A DNA stretch of 39,810 nucleotides. Source: a virus. Below are positions 31,617 through 38,389 of this stretch, piece after piece; the first letter of the stretch is position 1, and each line of letters begins with the position of its first letter. The notes under the pieces were generated by a model, which saw only the letters and a list, made by a program, of their open reading frames with translations, was not told the origin of the DNA and did no database searches. Both the position numbers and the translations under genes were made by a program. Where the stretch lies: IMG/VR virus record IMGVR_UViG_3300029893_000401, positions 1-39,810 of that record; one strand, 5' to 3'.

Positions 31617-32098
31617 CAGAGGGCCTCCCTGTCGGGCTCGCCCAGCAGCTGCCGGACGAGCGGGGCGAAGACCTGAAGGGCGGCCCTGCAATCGCTGCGG
31701 GCCAGGGCCAGGACCGCCGCTTCGAAGGCGTCGGCCAGGCTGACCGCCAGGCGCTCGGCCAGCACCTGGTCGCCGGTGGGGAAGCTGGCGACCTCCTGGA
31801 CGATCGCCAGCCGCAGCCCGTCGACCAGGTCGGCGAAGGCCGGGTCGCGGGCGCGGATCTCGTCCACCTTGCGGATCCCGTACATCACCGTGGCGTGGTC
31901 GCGCCGGCCGAAGGCCCGGCCGATCTGCGGCAGCGAGGCGCCGGGCATCAGGTGCGAGACCAGCCACATGGCCACCTGGCGCGGCCGGGCGCAGGCCTTG
32001 GCCCGGCGCGGCGAGGTCATCAGCCGCGGATCGATGCCGTAGGCTTTGGCGACCTGGTGCTGGATGTGGGCGATGGTGAGGCGGGGGCGGTCGGTCAT
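31616..32098 (-). CDS. DnaA domain IV-like DNA-binding protein
   Basis: A 160-residue protein. Residues 8-80 correspond to DnaA domain IV: IQHQVAKAYGIDPRLMTSPR, ARPRQVAMWLVSHLM, and the DnaA signature GRAFGRRDHATVMYGI (60-75). No AAA+ ATPase part is present. The C-terminal helical half has no recognised match. It could bind DnaA boxes at the host origin or phage sites. TGATG and ATGA overlaps link it to its neighbours. Confidence 0.85.
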   Translation of the reverse strand: MTDRPRLTIAHIQHQVAKAYGIDPRLMTSPRRAKACARPRQVAMWLVSHLMPGASLPQIGRAFGRRDHATVMYGIRKVDEIRARDPAFADLVDGLRLAIVQEVASFPTGDQVLAERLAVSLADAFEAAVLALARSDCRAALQVFAPLVRQLLGEPDREAL

Positions 32099-32541
32099 GC
32101 CGCGTCTCCCCCGCCGGCCGGCGCCGGCGCGGAGCCGCCCACGGTCACGCCCCGGCGGTGCAGGGCCGCCGCCAGCCGCAAGGCCGGCAGGTCCTCCGGC
32201 AGGGTGACCCCGGCCACCCGGCGCAAGCAGACCTCGATCGCCCTGGCCGAGGCGGCGGCCTCGTTGAGCAGGGCGACGATGGCGATGATCGCTGGCCGCT
32301 CGAAGGTGGCGCAGTCGCGCCAGCCCGCGAACGACTCGGCCAGCGCCTCCAGCGAGGCCGACAGGGGCTCGCCGGCCGGCACCTCGCCCTCGGCCTCGGC
32401 CATCCGCTCGGCGATGTCGGCCAGCGTGCGGCGCAGGATGCGCAGCTTGGCGGCGTCGTGGCGGGCGACCTGCTCCGCCACCGACGGCAGCAGCCAGCGG
32501 TCGATGACAGCGATCTGGGCGCGGAGTTCAGCACTCAGCAT
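32095..32541 (-). CDS. Hypothetical helical protein
   Basis: A 148-residue, almost entirely helical protein (LRAQIAVIDRWLLPSVAEQV, then LRILRRTLADIAERMAEAEG). Two cysteines. It overlaps the LacI-like HTH gene by 14 bp and the DnaA-like gene by 4 bp. No family was recognised. Confidence 0.7.
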   Translation of the reverse strand: MLSAELRAQIAVIDRWLLPSVAEQVARHDAAKLRILRRTLADIAERMAEAEGEVPAGEPLSASLEALAESFAGWRDCATFERPAIIAIVALLNEAAASARAIEVCLRRVAGVTLPEDLPALRLAAALHRRGVTVGGSAPAPAGGGDAA

Positions 32542-32893
32542 GGTTGATCTCCTTGGGCCGGTTGGGACAGGCCTGGCAGGACCGCCACATCTGGGCGGCC
32601 CGGCCGGATGCGGCCGAGAACGGGCGTGACGCCCATTCCCGGCAGTCGGCGGCAGGGATGTCCTCGCCGAAGCCGGGGCACGCGACCTGGTTCATCAGGT
32701 GGCGGCGCACGGCGGCCTCGATCCGGCCGGTCCCGCCCGGGTAGCGGCCCGACAGCACCAGGGCGATGGAGGACCGCGCGAAGCCGATGCGCTCGGCGGC
32801 ATCCTTCACGGTCTGGGCCGCCGCGACGGCCCGCAAGACCGCCAGCCAGTCGGGATCGTCGGACCGGGGTTGAAGGTTCGGGCTGGTGGTCAC
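32528..32893 (-). CDS. LacI-type HTH protein with cysteine cluster
   Basis: A 121-residue protein starting at a GTG that overlaps the previous stop (GTGA). Residues 28-58 (TVKDAAERIGFARSSIALVL then SGRYPGG) match the HTH of LacI-type proteins. The second half has C72, C84, C106 and C109, suggesting a bound metal or Fe-S cluster. There is no sugar-binding domain. It may regulate phage or host promoters; the 18-bp palindrome at 17411 is of the LacI operator type. Confidence 0.72.
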   Translation of the reverse strand: MTTSPNLQPRSDDPDWLAVLRAVAAAQTVKDAAERIGFARSSIALVLSGRYPGGTGRIEAAVRRHLMNQVACPGFGEDIPAADCREWASRPFSAASGRAAQMWRSCQACPNRPKEINHAEC

Positions 32894-33519
32894 AGCTCGA
32901 CCTCCGGCTCCCCGGTCCACACCACCTTGCGGAGGTTGGGGTCGAAGACGTGCTTGGTGCGCTGGATCTGGGGCGCCTTCGGCCCGGTCACCCGGCTGGG
33001 CACCAGGCGGTAGACCGCCCGGCCGCCCTGGGGCGTGCCCGGCTGCGCCTCGACCAGGTAGCCGGCAGCCTTGAGCATCTTGCAGTAGGTGCGGGCGTCC
33101 TGGTCCCCCAGCGGCACCTCCTCGGTCGAGCCCAGCGTGACCAGGTCGGCCGCCGTGAACTCCTTGAGGATCTTCATGGTCCGCCACATCGCAGCCCTGC
33201 CCTCGCCCTGCAGGACGATGGAGCCGTCGGGGCGGACGCGGGGCGTTTCCTCACCCGGATCCATCTCCGGGACCAGCTCGTAGACCACCGTTTCGCGCCC
33301 GCCCTGCCGGTCGATGCCGGCCCGGCGCACGATTCCCGCCGCCTCCAGGCGGTCGACGTAGCTGCGCACGGTGTCGCGGCCGGTCCGCACCAGGCCGCCC
33401 AGCAGCTGCGGCCGGGTGAAGCGGCCGAGCCGGCGGATCAGCCGCCAGGCGCCGTCCTGGCCGACATTGGCGGGCAGCGCCGCCATCGCGTCGGCGGGGC
33501 GTCGGCCGGGGCTTACCAT
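32890..33519 (-). CDS. Double winged-helix DNA-binding protein
   Basis: A 209-residue protein. The first winged helix is at about 27-72 (AWRLIRRLGRFTRPQLLGGL, RSYVDRLEAAGIVRRAG). A second follows at about 112-170 (MWRTMKILKEFTAADLVTLG, ARTYCKMLKAAGYLVE). This arrangement lies directly downstream of MuB in several Mu-like phages. It overlaps MuB by TGATG. Its role may be in transposition or early regulation. Confidence 0.75.
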   Translation of the reverse strand: MVSPGRRPADAMAALPANVGQDGAWRLIRRLGRFTRPQLLGGLVRTGRDTVRSYVDRLEAAGIVRRAGIDRQGGRETVVYELVPEMDPGEETPRVRPDGSIVLQGEGRAAMWRTMKILKEFTAADLVTLGSTEEVPLGDQDARTYCKMLKAAGYLVEAQPGTPQGGRAVYRLVPSRVTGPKAPQIQRTKHVFDPNLRKVVWTGEPEVEL

Positions 33520-34271
33520 CACTGCGCTCCCCGGGGGCGGATGACCGCCTTGCCGGTGTTGAGGGGGCGATCGCCCCAGGCGGCACGGTCCACACAGCTC
33601 CAGCCCTGGACCATCGCCGTCTCCCGGATCAGGTCGAGGTTGGTCGCCACCCGGCGGGTACAGCCGCCCAGGGCCGCGACCAGGTGGTCGAGCAGCTCGT
33701 CGGCCACGTCGATCCCGCCGCAATAGAGCTTGGCCAGATGCCGCGCGTCGGCCCGGTCGCAGGGCAGCGCCGGCTCGAAGGCCAGGACCCGGTTGTGGAC
33801 GCGCTCGAACCGCTCGATCTTGCGGGGCAGCCCTTCCTCCCCGATCAGCACGATGGGCGTGCCGGCGATGTCGTGAAGGTCGCGCACCAGCTCGAGCATG
33901 CCGCGGTCGGCGACGTGGTCGGCCTCGTCAACGAACAGCACCTTGCGCTCGCGCATCAGCGCCTCGGCCGCCTTGTCGACCATGGTGGCAACGGTGGCGC
34001 TCCGGGTGGGCTCACCCAGCTCGACCAGCAGCGCCTCCATCAGGGTCTTGCGCGTCCAGCTGGACCGCACCTCGACATAGGCGGCCTTGCCGCGGAGCTT
34101 GTTGGCGGTGTAGGTGGTGGCCAGCGACTTGCCATACCCCGAGAAGCCGTGCAGCACGCCGATCCCGGGCAGACCGGGGGTGCGGGTGCGCAGGCGCTCG
34201 ACCAGCCCCATCATCAGGGCGACGTTGCGCAGCGGCGCGATCGTCTTGACGTCGGTCGGTTGAATGCTCAT
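33519..34271 (-). CDS. Transposition target-selection ATPase, MuB-like
   Basis: This 250-residue AAA+ ATPase binds target DNA and stimulates the transposase. Walker A GFSGYGKS is at 42-49 and Walker B VLFVDEAD at 111-118. The ATG at 34271 follows GAGGGG at 5 nt. It lacks the N-terminal HTH region that makes Mu B 312 residues long. The open frame upstream overlaps the transposase end and is not homologous. It follows the transposase with a 28-nt gap. Confidence 0.9.
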   Translation of the reverse strand: MSIQPTDVKTIAPLRNVALMMGLVERLRTRTPGLPGIGVLHGFSGYGKSLATTYTANKLRGKAAYVEVRSSWTRKTLMEALLVELGEPTRSATVATMVDKAAEALMRERKVLFVDEADHVADRGMLELVRDLHDIAGTPIVLIGEEGLPRKIERFERVHNRVLAFEPALPCDRADARHLAKLYCGGIDVADELLDHLVAALGGCTRRVATNLDLIRETAMVQGWSCVDRAAWGDRPLNTGKAVIRPRGAQ

Positions 34272-34299
34272 GATCCCCTCGTAAAGTTCAGTTGCGTGT

Positions 34300-36579
34300 T
34301 TAGCCGCGCCCGCCGCTTGCCTCGGCGGCTTTGCCGCCATTCCCGTGATTGGCGCGGGACGCGCCGGCGGGCGCATCGTCTTGGAAGGCCTCGGCGAAGG
34401 CCTTCTGCCCCCGCCATTCCGCCGTCTGGGCGTAGCGCCCGTGCCAGTCGCGGTCGGCCTCGGCGACCGGGCCGCCGGCGCGTCCCGCGCCATCATTGGA
34501 ACTGGCGGCGGAGCCGCCGGCCTCTAGCGCTGCGTCGATCTCCTGCCAGCGCGCGAAGCGGGCCTCCTTGGTCTCGGGGATCGTCGCGGCCGTCGCCGGT
34601 TCGGGCTTGTGCTCGATCACCAGCTCGCGGTGGATCTCGGCGGCGCGGCCGGTCAGATCCGTCGGGACGGCGGTGGCCTCGATGATCTGCGGGTTGCGCT
34701 CCTGGCGGACCTCGTCGAGGTGGTTCATCAGACGCCGCTCGCGGCCAGCCGCGCGCTTGTCGTAGGCCCGCTCCAGGTAGGATCGCGGCACCGGCTCGAC
34801 CTTGGGCTTGAAGGGGGCCACGCAGATCAGGCGGCCCTCCATGTCCTTGACCCACACCTTGCTGGCGTCGGCGATGTCGAAAGCCACCTGGACCTGTTCG
34901 CCGTGCCAGGACTCCAGGTCGGGATGCTCGTAGGTGCAGTTCAGGATCGACACCGTGCCGCGGCTGACCGTGCGCTCCTCGTGCGGCCGGGTCAGGTCGG
35001 TGGCCTCGGCGGCGGTGAGCCGGATCGGCTGCCAGCCCTCGGCGATGGCCTGGTTCCACGCCTCGACCGGGGTCATGTGGCGGCGCCGGCCGGTCTCGGG
35101 GTCGCTGATCTTGGGCAGGGCGCGGTGCGGGCGGTTGTTGTACGTGCGCACCAGGTCCTCGGCCCAAGCGATGAACTCCGGCCACGGCATCAGTTTCCGC
35201 GACCGGCCGTGCTCCTTGAGTTCCTTGCGGGTGATCTTGTGGATCTTCTTGGCCGCCTGGCGGTCCATGTCGCGGCCGAGATAGGTGGGCAGCTTCTTGG
35301 CACCGGCGATCCACAGCGTCTGATGGACGCGCTCGACATAGCCGCCGGCCTGGGGATTCTCCGCCTCACGGTTGAGCTTTTCGACCCCGAGACGGTGGAG
35401 CAGGCCTGTGTTGGCCTCGTCCATCAGCCGGTTGTTGTAGCCCGAGCCGTTATCGATGTACCACACTGCCGGGACGCCGAAGCGCACCGCCATGTAGACG
35501 ATGGCGTCGCTGACGGCGAGCGCGGTTTCGTCCAGGCCGGCCGACCACCCGACCACCATGCGGGTGGCCAGGTCGATGATGGTGGTGAGTTCCGGCTTGA
35601 ACGGGCGATGATGGCGGGGATGCTCGACCTCGGCATCGAACCGGTGGCCGTCGGCCTGGACCACGTCGAGCGGCCACAGGTTTTCGGTGGTGCGGCTGAC
35701 GAACCGCCGGAGCGAGCGCAGCTCCTTCGGGCCCCGGCGGCCGCGCTGCTTCTCGACACTGCACACCTTGGCCAGCCAGCGCCGCGCCTGGTGGTAGCTG
35801 GGCGGGGCCACACCCGGCGGCATCGCGCCGGGCAGGGCGAGATCCTGCTCGACCACCTCTTTCAGCGACCGCTTCTGCGGCGTGCGATAGAGGTGCAGCA
35901 GCGCCGGCCCCCATGGCGGCACGCCCATGTCGGGCTCGGGCACCTTGGGCGCCAGGGCGGCGGCCTTGCCGCCGGCGGCCTGGCGCTCGCAGTGCCAGCG
36001 GCGCAAGGATCGGGCCGACAGGGTGCGCTTGGCCTGGTCGTCGACCTTGGCATTGGCCACCGGCGCCAGCCGCGCGATCTCAGGCGGCAGGGCGCCGCTC
36101 CTGGCCTGGCACTCGACGAGCCGGCGGGCCTCGGTGAGGGTCGAGCCGGCGGCCAGCCGGTCGACATAGGCCAGGATCACCGCGCGGGCGTCCATGCAGG
36201 CGCGCTGCGCGTTAGTCAGCCCGGTGGTGTCGCCGACGATTTCGCCGCGGTCTAACGCGGATGGGAGCGCCCCGGCCGGGGCCATGGCGGCGTTGCCGCC
36301 ATGATGTACTGCTGGCGCGCCGTGCGCGCCGGGCGCCGCCACGGCTGCGGCGACCCGGTGGGAGAGGCGCTCCAGCACCGCTGTCCGGAAGGGCGCCGGA
36401 AGAACCGACAGGTGATATTCGCGGCCGCCGCCGCGCTGGCCCTCGCGCTCGCGGAAGGGCCACGCATCGCGTTCGGCCTTGTCGCGGACATTCCGCTCGC
36501 TGTGCGGCATGATCTTGGGATCGATGCCGATGGACCGTGCCTCGGCCGCCCATTGCGCTGCGCTGCGCCACTCGCTCAT
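34300..36579 (-). CDS. DDE transposase, MuA-like
   Basis: The 759-residue transposase performs integration and replicative transposition. The N-terminal Mu-type DNA-binding domain reads SEWRSAAQWAAEARSIGID...GGGREYHLSVLP. The RNase H core has D310 (VVQADGH), D376 (YIDNGSG) and E416 (GGYVERVHQ); the first spacing of 66 is close to Mu. The C-terminal beta-barrel and helical tail follow. Residues 693-759 are encoded largely by two double-hairpin repeats in opposite orientation, so the tail that in Mu contacts MuB and ClpX is unusual. Another repeat lies in the N-terminal quarter. Confidence 0.93.
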   Translation of the reverse strand: MSEWRSAAQWAAEARSIGIDPKIMPHSERNVRDKAERDAWPFREREGQRGGGREYHLSVLPAPFRTAVLERLSHRVAAAVAAPGAHGAPAVHHGGNAAMAPAGALPSALDRGEIVGDTTGLTNAQRACMDARAVILAYVDRLAAGSTLTEARRLVECQARSGALPPEIARLAPVANAKVDDQAKRTLSARSLRRWHCERQAAGGKAAALAPKVPEPDMGVPPWGPALLHLYRTPQKRSLKEVVEQDLALPGAMPPGVAPPSYHQARRWLAKVCSVEKQRGRRGPKELRSLRRFVSRTTENLWPLDVVQADGHRFDAEVEHPRHHRPFKPELTTIIDLATRMVVGWSAGLDETALAVSDAIVYMAVRFGVPAVWYIDNGSGYNNRLMDEANTGLLHRLGVEKLNREAENPQAGGYVERVHQTLWIAGAKKLPTYLGRDMDRQAAKKIHKITRKELKEHGRSRKLMPWPEFIAWAEDLVRTYNNRPHRALPKISDPETGRRRHMTPVEAWNQAIAEGWQPIRLTAAEATDLTRPHEERTVSRGTVSILNCTYEHPDLESWHGEQVQVAFDIADASKVWVKDMEGRLICVAPFKPKVEPVPRSYLERAYDKRAAGRERRLMNHLDEVRQERNPQIIEATAVPTDLTGRAAEIHRELVIEHKPEPATAATIPETKEARFARWQEIDAALEAGGSAASSNDGAGRAGGPVAEADRDWHGRYAQTAEWRGQKAFAEAFQDDAPAGASRANHGNGGKAAEASGGRG
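34324..34365. repeat. Double-hairpin repeat, copy 6 (reverse orientation)
   Basis: GGCGGC-ttt-GCCGCC (34324-34338), a 12-nt spacer and GGCGCG-gga-CGCGCC (34351-34365). It encodes part of the last residues of the transposase (SRANHGNGGKAAEAS). Confidence 0.88.
34477..34518. repeat. Double-hairpin repeat, copy 7
   Basis: GGCGCG-tcc-CGCGCC (34477-34491), spacer atcattggaact and GGCGGC-gga-GCCGCC (34504-34518). It is inverted relative to copy 6 and 111 bp away, so the two form a large inverted repeat in the transposase 3' end. Confidence 0.88.
36286..36330. repeat. Double-hairpin repeat, copy 8 (reverse orientation)
   Basis: GGCGGC-gtt-GCCGCC (36286-36300), a 13-nt spacer and GGCGCGC-cgt-GCGCGCC (36314-36330). 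It encodes residues about 83-98 of the transposase, between the end-binding domains. Confidence 0.85.
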
Positions 36580-36638
36580 GGCCGCGGCCCCCCGATTCTG
36601 CTACCGTCAGGGGTATTTCCCCCGGTGGAGGCATGGCG

Positions 36639-37148
36639 ATGGACATCGCACAAACCCTGTCCGCGGTCGGTTCGGCCATCGGCACCGCCAACGGTCTGGT
36701 CGAGTTCATCAAGGGCGCAGGCGCGCTGCGCGGCGCGAATGACGAGGCGATCGCGGCGGCGAAGGAGCAGCAGCTTCAGGTGAAGCAGGCGCTCTATGCG
36801 GCCCAGGAAACGATATTCGCGATGAAGGACCAGGTTGCGGAGCTGACCGATCAGGTCAAGCGGCTTGAAGCTCAGCTCGCACAACGGAAAGAGCACGTCC
36901 TTCAACAGCTTGGACCGGGTGCTTTTGCGTATGTCGCAAAGGATGCGCATGACGCGGTAAGAAGCGGACCATGGCTTTGCCAGCCCTGCTTTGAGGACGG
37001 AAAGCAGTCGGTGCTGCAGCTTGCCAAGCCGGATTTCGGCTTCGACGCGTTTCAGTGCCCGCGCTGTGGGGCCGCGGTCCGGGTACCGAACGATCGTCGG
37101 GCGATCATCCGAACCGCGCGCGCGCCGAACCGCTTTCAGGGTTTCTAG
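36639..37148 (+). CDS. Moron: coiled-coil protein with C-terminal zinc ribbon
   Basis: A 169-residue protein on the opposite strand to the early operon. Residues 1-30 form a small hydrophobic helix pair; 36-92 a coiled coil (AKEQQLQVKQALYAAQETIF, then VAELTDQVKRLEAQLAQ); 110-146 a zinc ribbon with LCQPC (114, 117) and CPRC (140, 143). I recall similar uncharacterised proteins from prophages and islands of many bacteria. The ATG at 36639 has GGTGGAG 8 nt upstream; an ATG 6 nt earlier is too close. Base composition is less GC-rich than its neighbours. It is likely expressed in the lysogen. Confidence 0.75.
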   Translation: MDIAQTLSAVGSAIGTANGLVEFIKGAGALRGANDEAIAAAKEQQLQVKQALYAAQETIFAMKDQVAELTDQVKRLEAQLAQRKEHVLQQLGPGAFAYVAKDAHDAVRSGPWLCQPCFEDGKQSVLQLAKPDFGFDAFQCPRCGAAVRVPNDRRAIIRTARAPNRFQGF

Positions 37149-37159
37149 GCGATCTGACG

Positions 37160-37621
37160 TCATCGCCCCGCCCCCCTCGCACGGCGCGCCTCTGCCTCGG
37201 CCAGGCGCTCCAGCTCGGCCGCCTTCTCGCGGATCTGCACGGACCGGATCAGGCTGACGTAGCGGTCGTCGACCACCGCGAACCCGAACAGCTCGGGGAT
37301 CAGCGACAGCAGCCGCCAGTCCCGGGTGGCGTGCACCAGGGCGGCGAAGCGGACGACGTTGATGGTGTGGGTGTCGCGGGCCTCGGACACGTAGGCGTCC
37401 AGCATCGGCTTGGACACCTCCTCGCCCAGGTATTCGCCCATGCGCCGCGCCACCTCGTCGCGGGGCAGGCCGCATTCCTTCAAGCTGACCGCCATGGCCC
37501 GGCAGATGCGGGCGTTGAGGGTGGCGCCGCGGACCTTCGCCTCCTCGAACCGCACCGCCGGCTCCGGCGGCTGCCAGTCCAGCAGGTCCAGGGTGCGGGC
37601 GTCGCGGCGGTCGCGGACCAT
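37160..37621 (-). CDS. Conserved early protein of unknown function
   Basis: A 153-residue protein upstream of the transposase. It begins VRDRRDARTLDLLDWQPPEP, with RICRAMAVSLKECGLPRDEVARRM in the middle and a helical C-terminus. It has the look of a conserved early gene in alphaproteobacterial Mu-like phages. The ordered helices and VARRMGEYLG...SKPMLDAYV could include an HTH. It ends 11 bp from the moron stop at 37148. Confidence 0.68.
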   Translation of the reverse strand: MVRDRRDARTLDLLDWQPPEPAVRFEEAKVRGATLNARICRAMAVSLKECGLPRDEVARRMGEYLGEEVSKPMLDAYVSEARDTHTINVVRFAALVHATRDWRLLSLIPELFGFAVVDDRYVSLIRSVQIREKAAELERLAEAEARRARGAGR

Positions 37622-37635
37622 GTCAGGCCGCCCCC

Positions 37636-37679
37636 GCCGGCTGCGCCGGCAAGCTCAACGATTGCGGACCTGCGTCCGC
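37636..37679. repeat. Double-hairpin repeat, copy 9 (reverse orientation, intergenic)
   Basis: GCCGGC-tgc-GCCGGC (37636-37650), a 13-nt spacer and GCGGAC-ctgc-GTCCGC (37664-37679). This is the only complete copy outside a gene. Its A-stem bases differ from other copies but pair fully. Confidence 0.8.
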
Positions 37680-37719
37680 CGGCGGCTGCCGGCCGGCCGT
37701 CATCCCGGGGAGGGAGCGG

Positions 37720-37776
37720 GTGACGGCCGGCCGGACTTCCCCTATCCTGGGCATGGCACAACCAGCGATAGGGGAA
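37720..37776 (+). promoter_or_regulatory. Moron promoter with inverted-repeat operator
   Basis: GTGACG, a 17-bp spacer and TATCCT (37743-37748) form a weak sigma70-like promoter. A perfect 10-bp inverted repeat, TTCCCCTATC (37737-37746) and GATAGGGGAA (37767-37776), flanks the expected start. One arm overlaps the -10 box and the other contains the AGGGGA Shine-Dalgarno. This arrangement suits repressor binding. Confidence 0.5.
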
Positions 37777-37779
37777 ACA

Positions 37780-38118
37780 ATGGAACGAGACCAATTCGAC
37801 GAGATGCTTCGCACGTCGCCCGTCTTCGCGCGCAGCATGTTCGACGCCCTGGACGGAATCTCCGTCACGTTCATGAGCCTGATCGAACTGCTGGCGGCGA
37901 GGGATGTGGCGACCATCGACGAAATCATCTCACTGCTGGAAGCTGATACTCGGGCTTACGCCGATCGTGCGGAGACGGACTTCAGTCGCCTCGCGGTCGA
38001 GTGGATGCTTCGAGATGTGCGCGAGTTCGCTTCTGACGGCGCCGCGCTCGTTCGGCGGCGGCTTCGGCAGCGAAAGTGGCGGGGACGTAAGACTTATCGG
38101 CGTCGGGCACCTCGCTGA
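37780..38118 (+). CDS. Moron: hypothetical protein
   Basis: A 112-residue protein opposing the early operon. It is acidic and helical in the first 80 residues (ERDQFDEMLRTSPVFARSMF, VATIDEIISLLEADTRAYAD) with a very basic C-terminus (RRRLRQRKWRGRKTYRRR). The ATG follows AGGGGA by 4 nt. Less GC-rich than the surroundings up to about 38100. It overlaps the 3' end of the opposing gene by 137 bp, so its basic tail may come from fused phage sequence. No family was recognised. Confidence 0.62.
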   Translation: MERDQFDEMLRTSPVFARSMFDALDGISVTFMSLIELLAARDVATIDEIISLLEADTRAYADRAETDFSRLAVEWMLRDVREFASDGAALVRRRLRQRKWRGRKTYRRRAPR

Positions 38119-38389
38119 GGGCGTCCTCCGTGAAGCGCACCCCGGCGCCCAGCCGGGCCGCCTCCCGCGCCACGGCGTCCCCGTCGGCGCCGTGATCCAG
38201 CACCACCAGCTCGGGCACGCCGAGGGCGAAGACGACGCCCTCGAAGGCCGCCATCATGGCGGAGCCGGCGTCGGCCGACACCTCGGTGTCGATGATCTCC
38301 CGGGTCTCCAGGTCGAGCACCGCGGCGACGAACAGGGGGTGGCCGGCGATCGCCGTCCGCACCACGTCGATGATCCAGCGCCCGCCCAT
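37982..38389 (-). CDS. Small RNase H-fold (integrase core-like) protein, possibly 3'-altered
   Basis: A 135-residue protein starting at a TGATG overlap. WIIDVVRTAIAGHPLFVAAV, LDLETREIIDTEVS and FALGVPELVVLDHGADGDAV follow the integrase core layout: a first Asp in WIID, a strand pair, and a second Asp in VLDHGAD. The third acidic residue is not evident, and no DNA-binding domain is present. The last 36 or so codons lie opposite the moron and read as charged, low-order sequence, so the original 3' end may have been replaced. Confidence 0.52.
   Translation of the reverse strand: MGGRWIIDVVRTAIAGHPLFVAAVLDLETREIIDTEVSADAGSAMMAAFEGVVFALGVPELVVLDHGADGDAVAREAARLGAGVRFTEDALSEVPDADKSYVPATFAAEAAAERARRRQKRTRAHLEASTRPRGD

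Larger units (their letters stand above)
37622..37779. other. Intergenic region before the second moron
   Basis: This 158-bp stretch holds a double-hairpin repeat, a candidate rightward promoter and an inverted repeat that covers the moron ribosome-binding site. Confidence 0.6.

Noticed and set aside
32890-33723. Longer version of the double winged-helix protein starting at 33723
   Set aside because: The upstream part is a shadow of MuB; the ATG at 33519 overlaps the MuB stop (TGATG) in the pattern used throughout the operon.
36576-37475. 299-codon leftward open frame across the first moron
   Set aside because: It lacks a domain pattern, overlaps the conserved gene at 37160-37621 in another frame, and is antisense to a well-formed zinc-ribbon protein.
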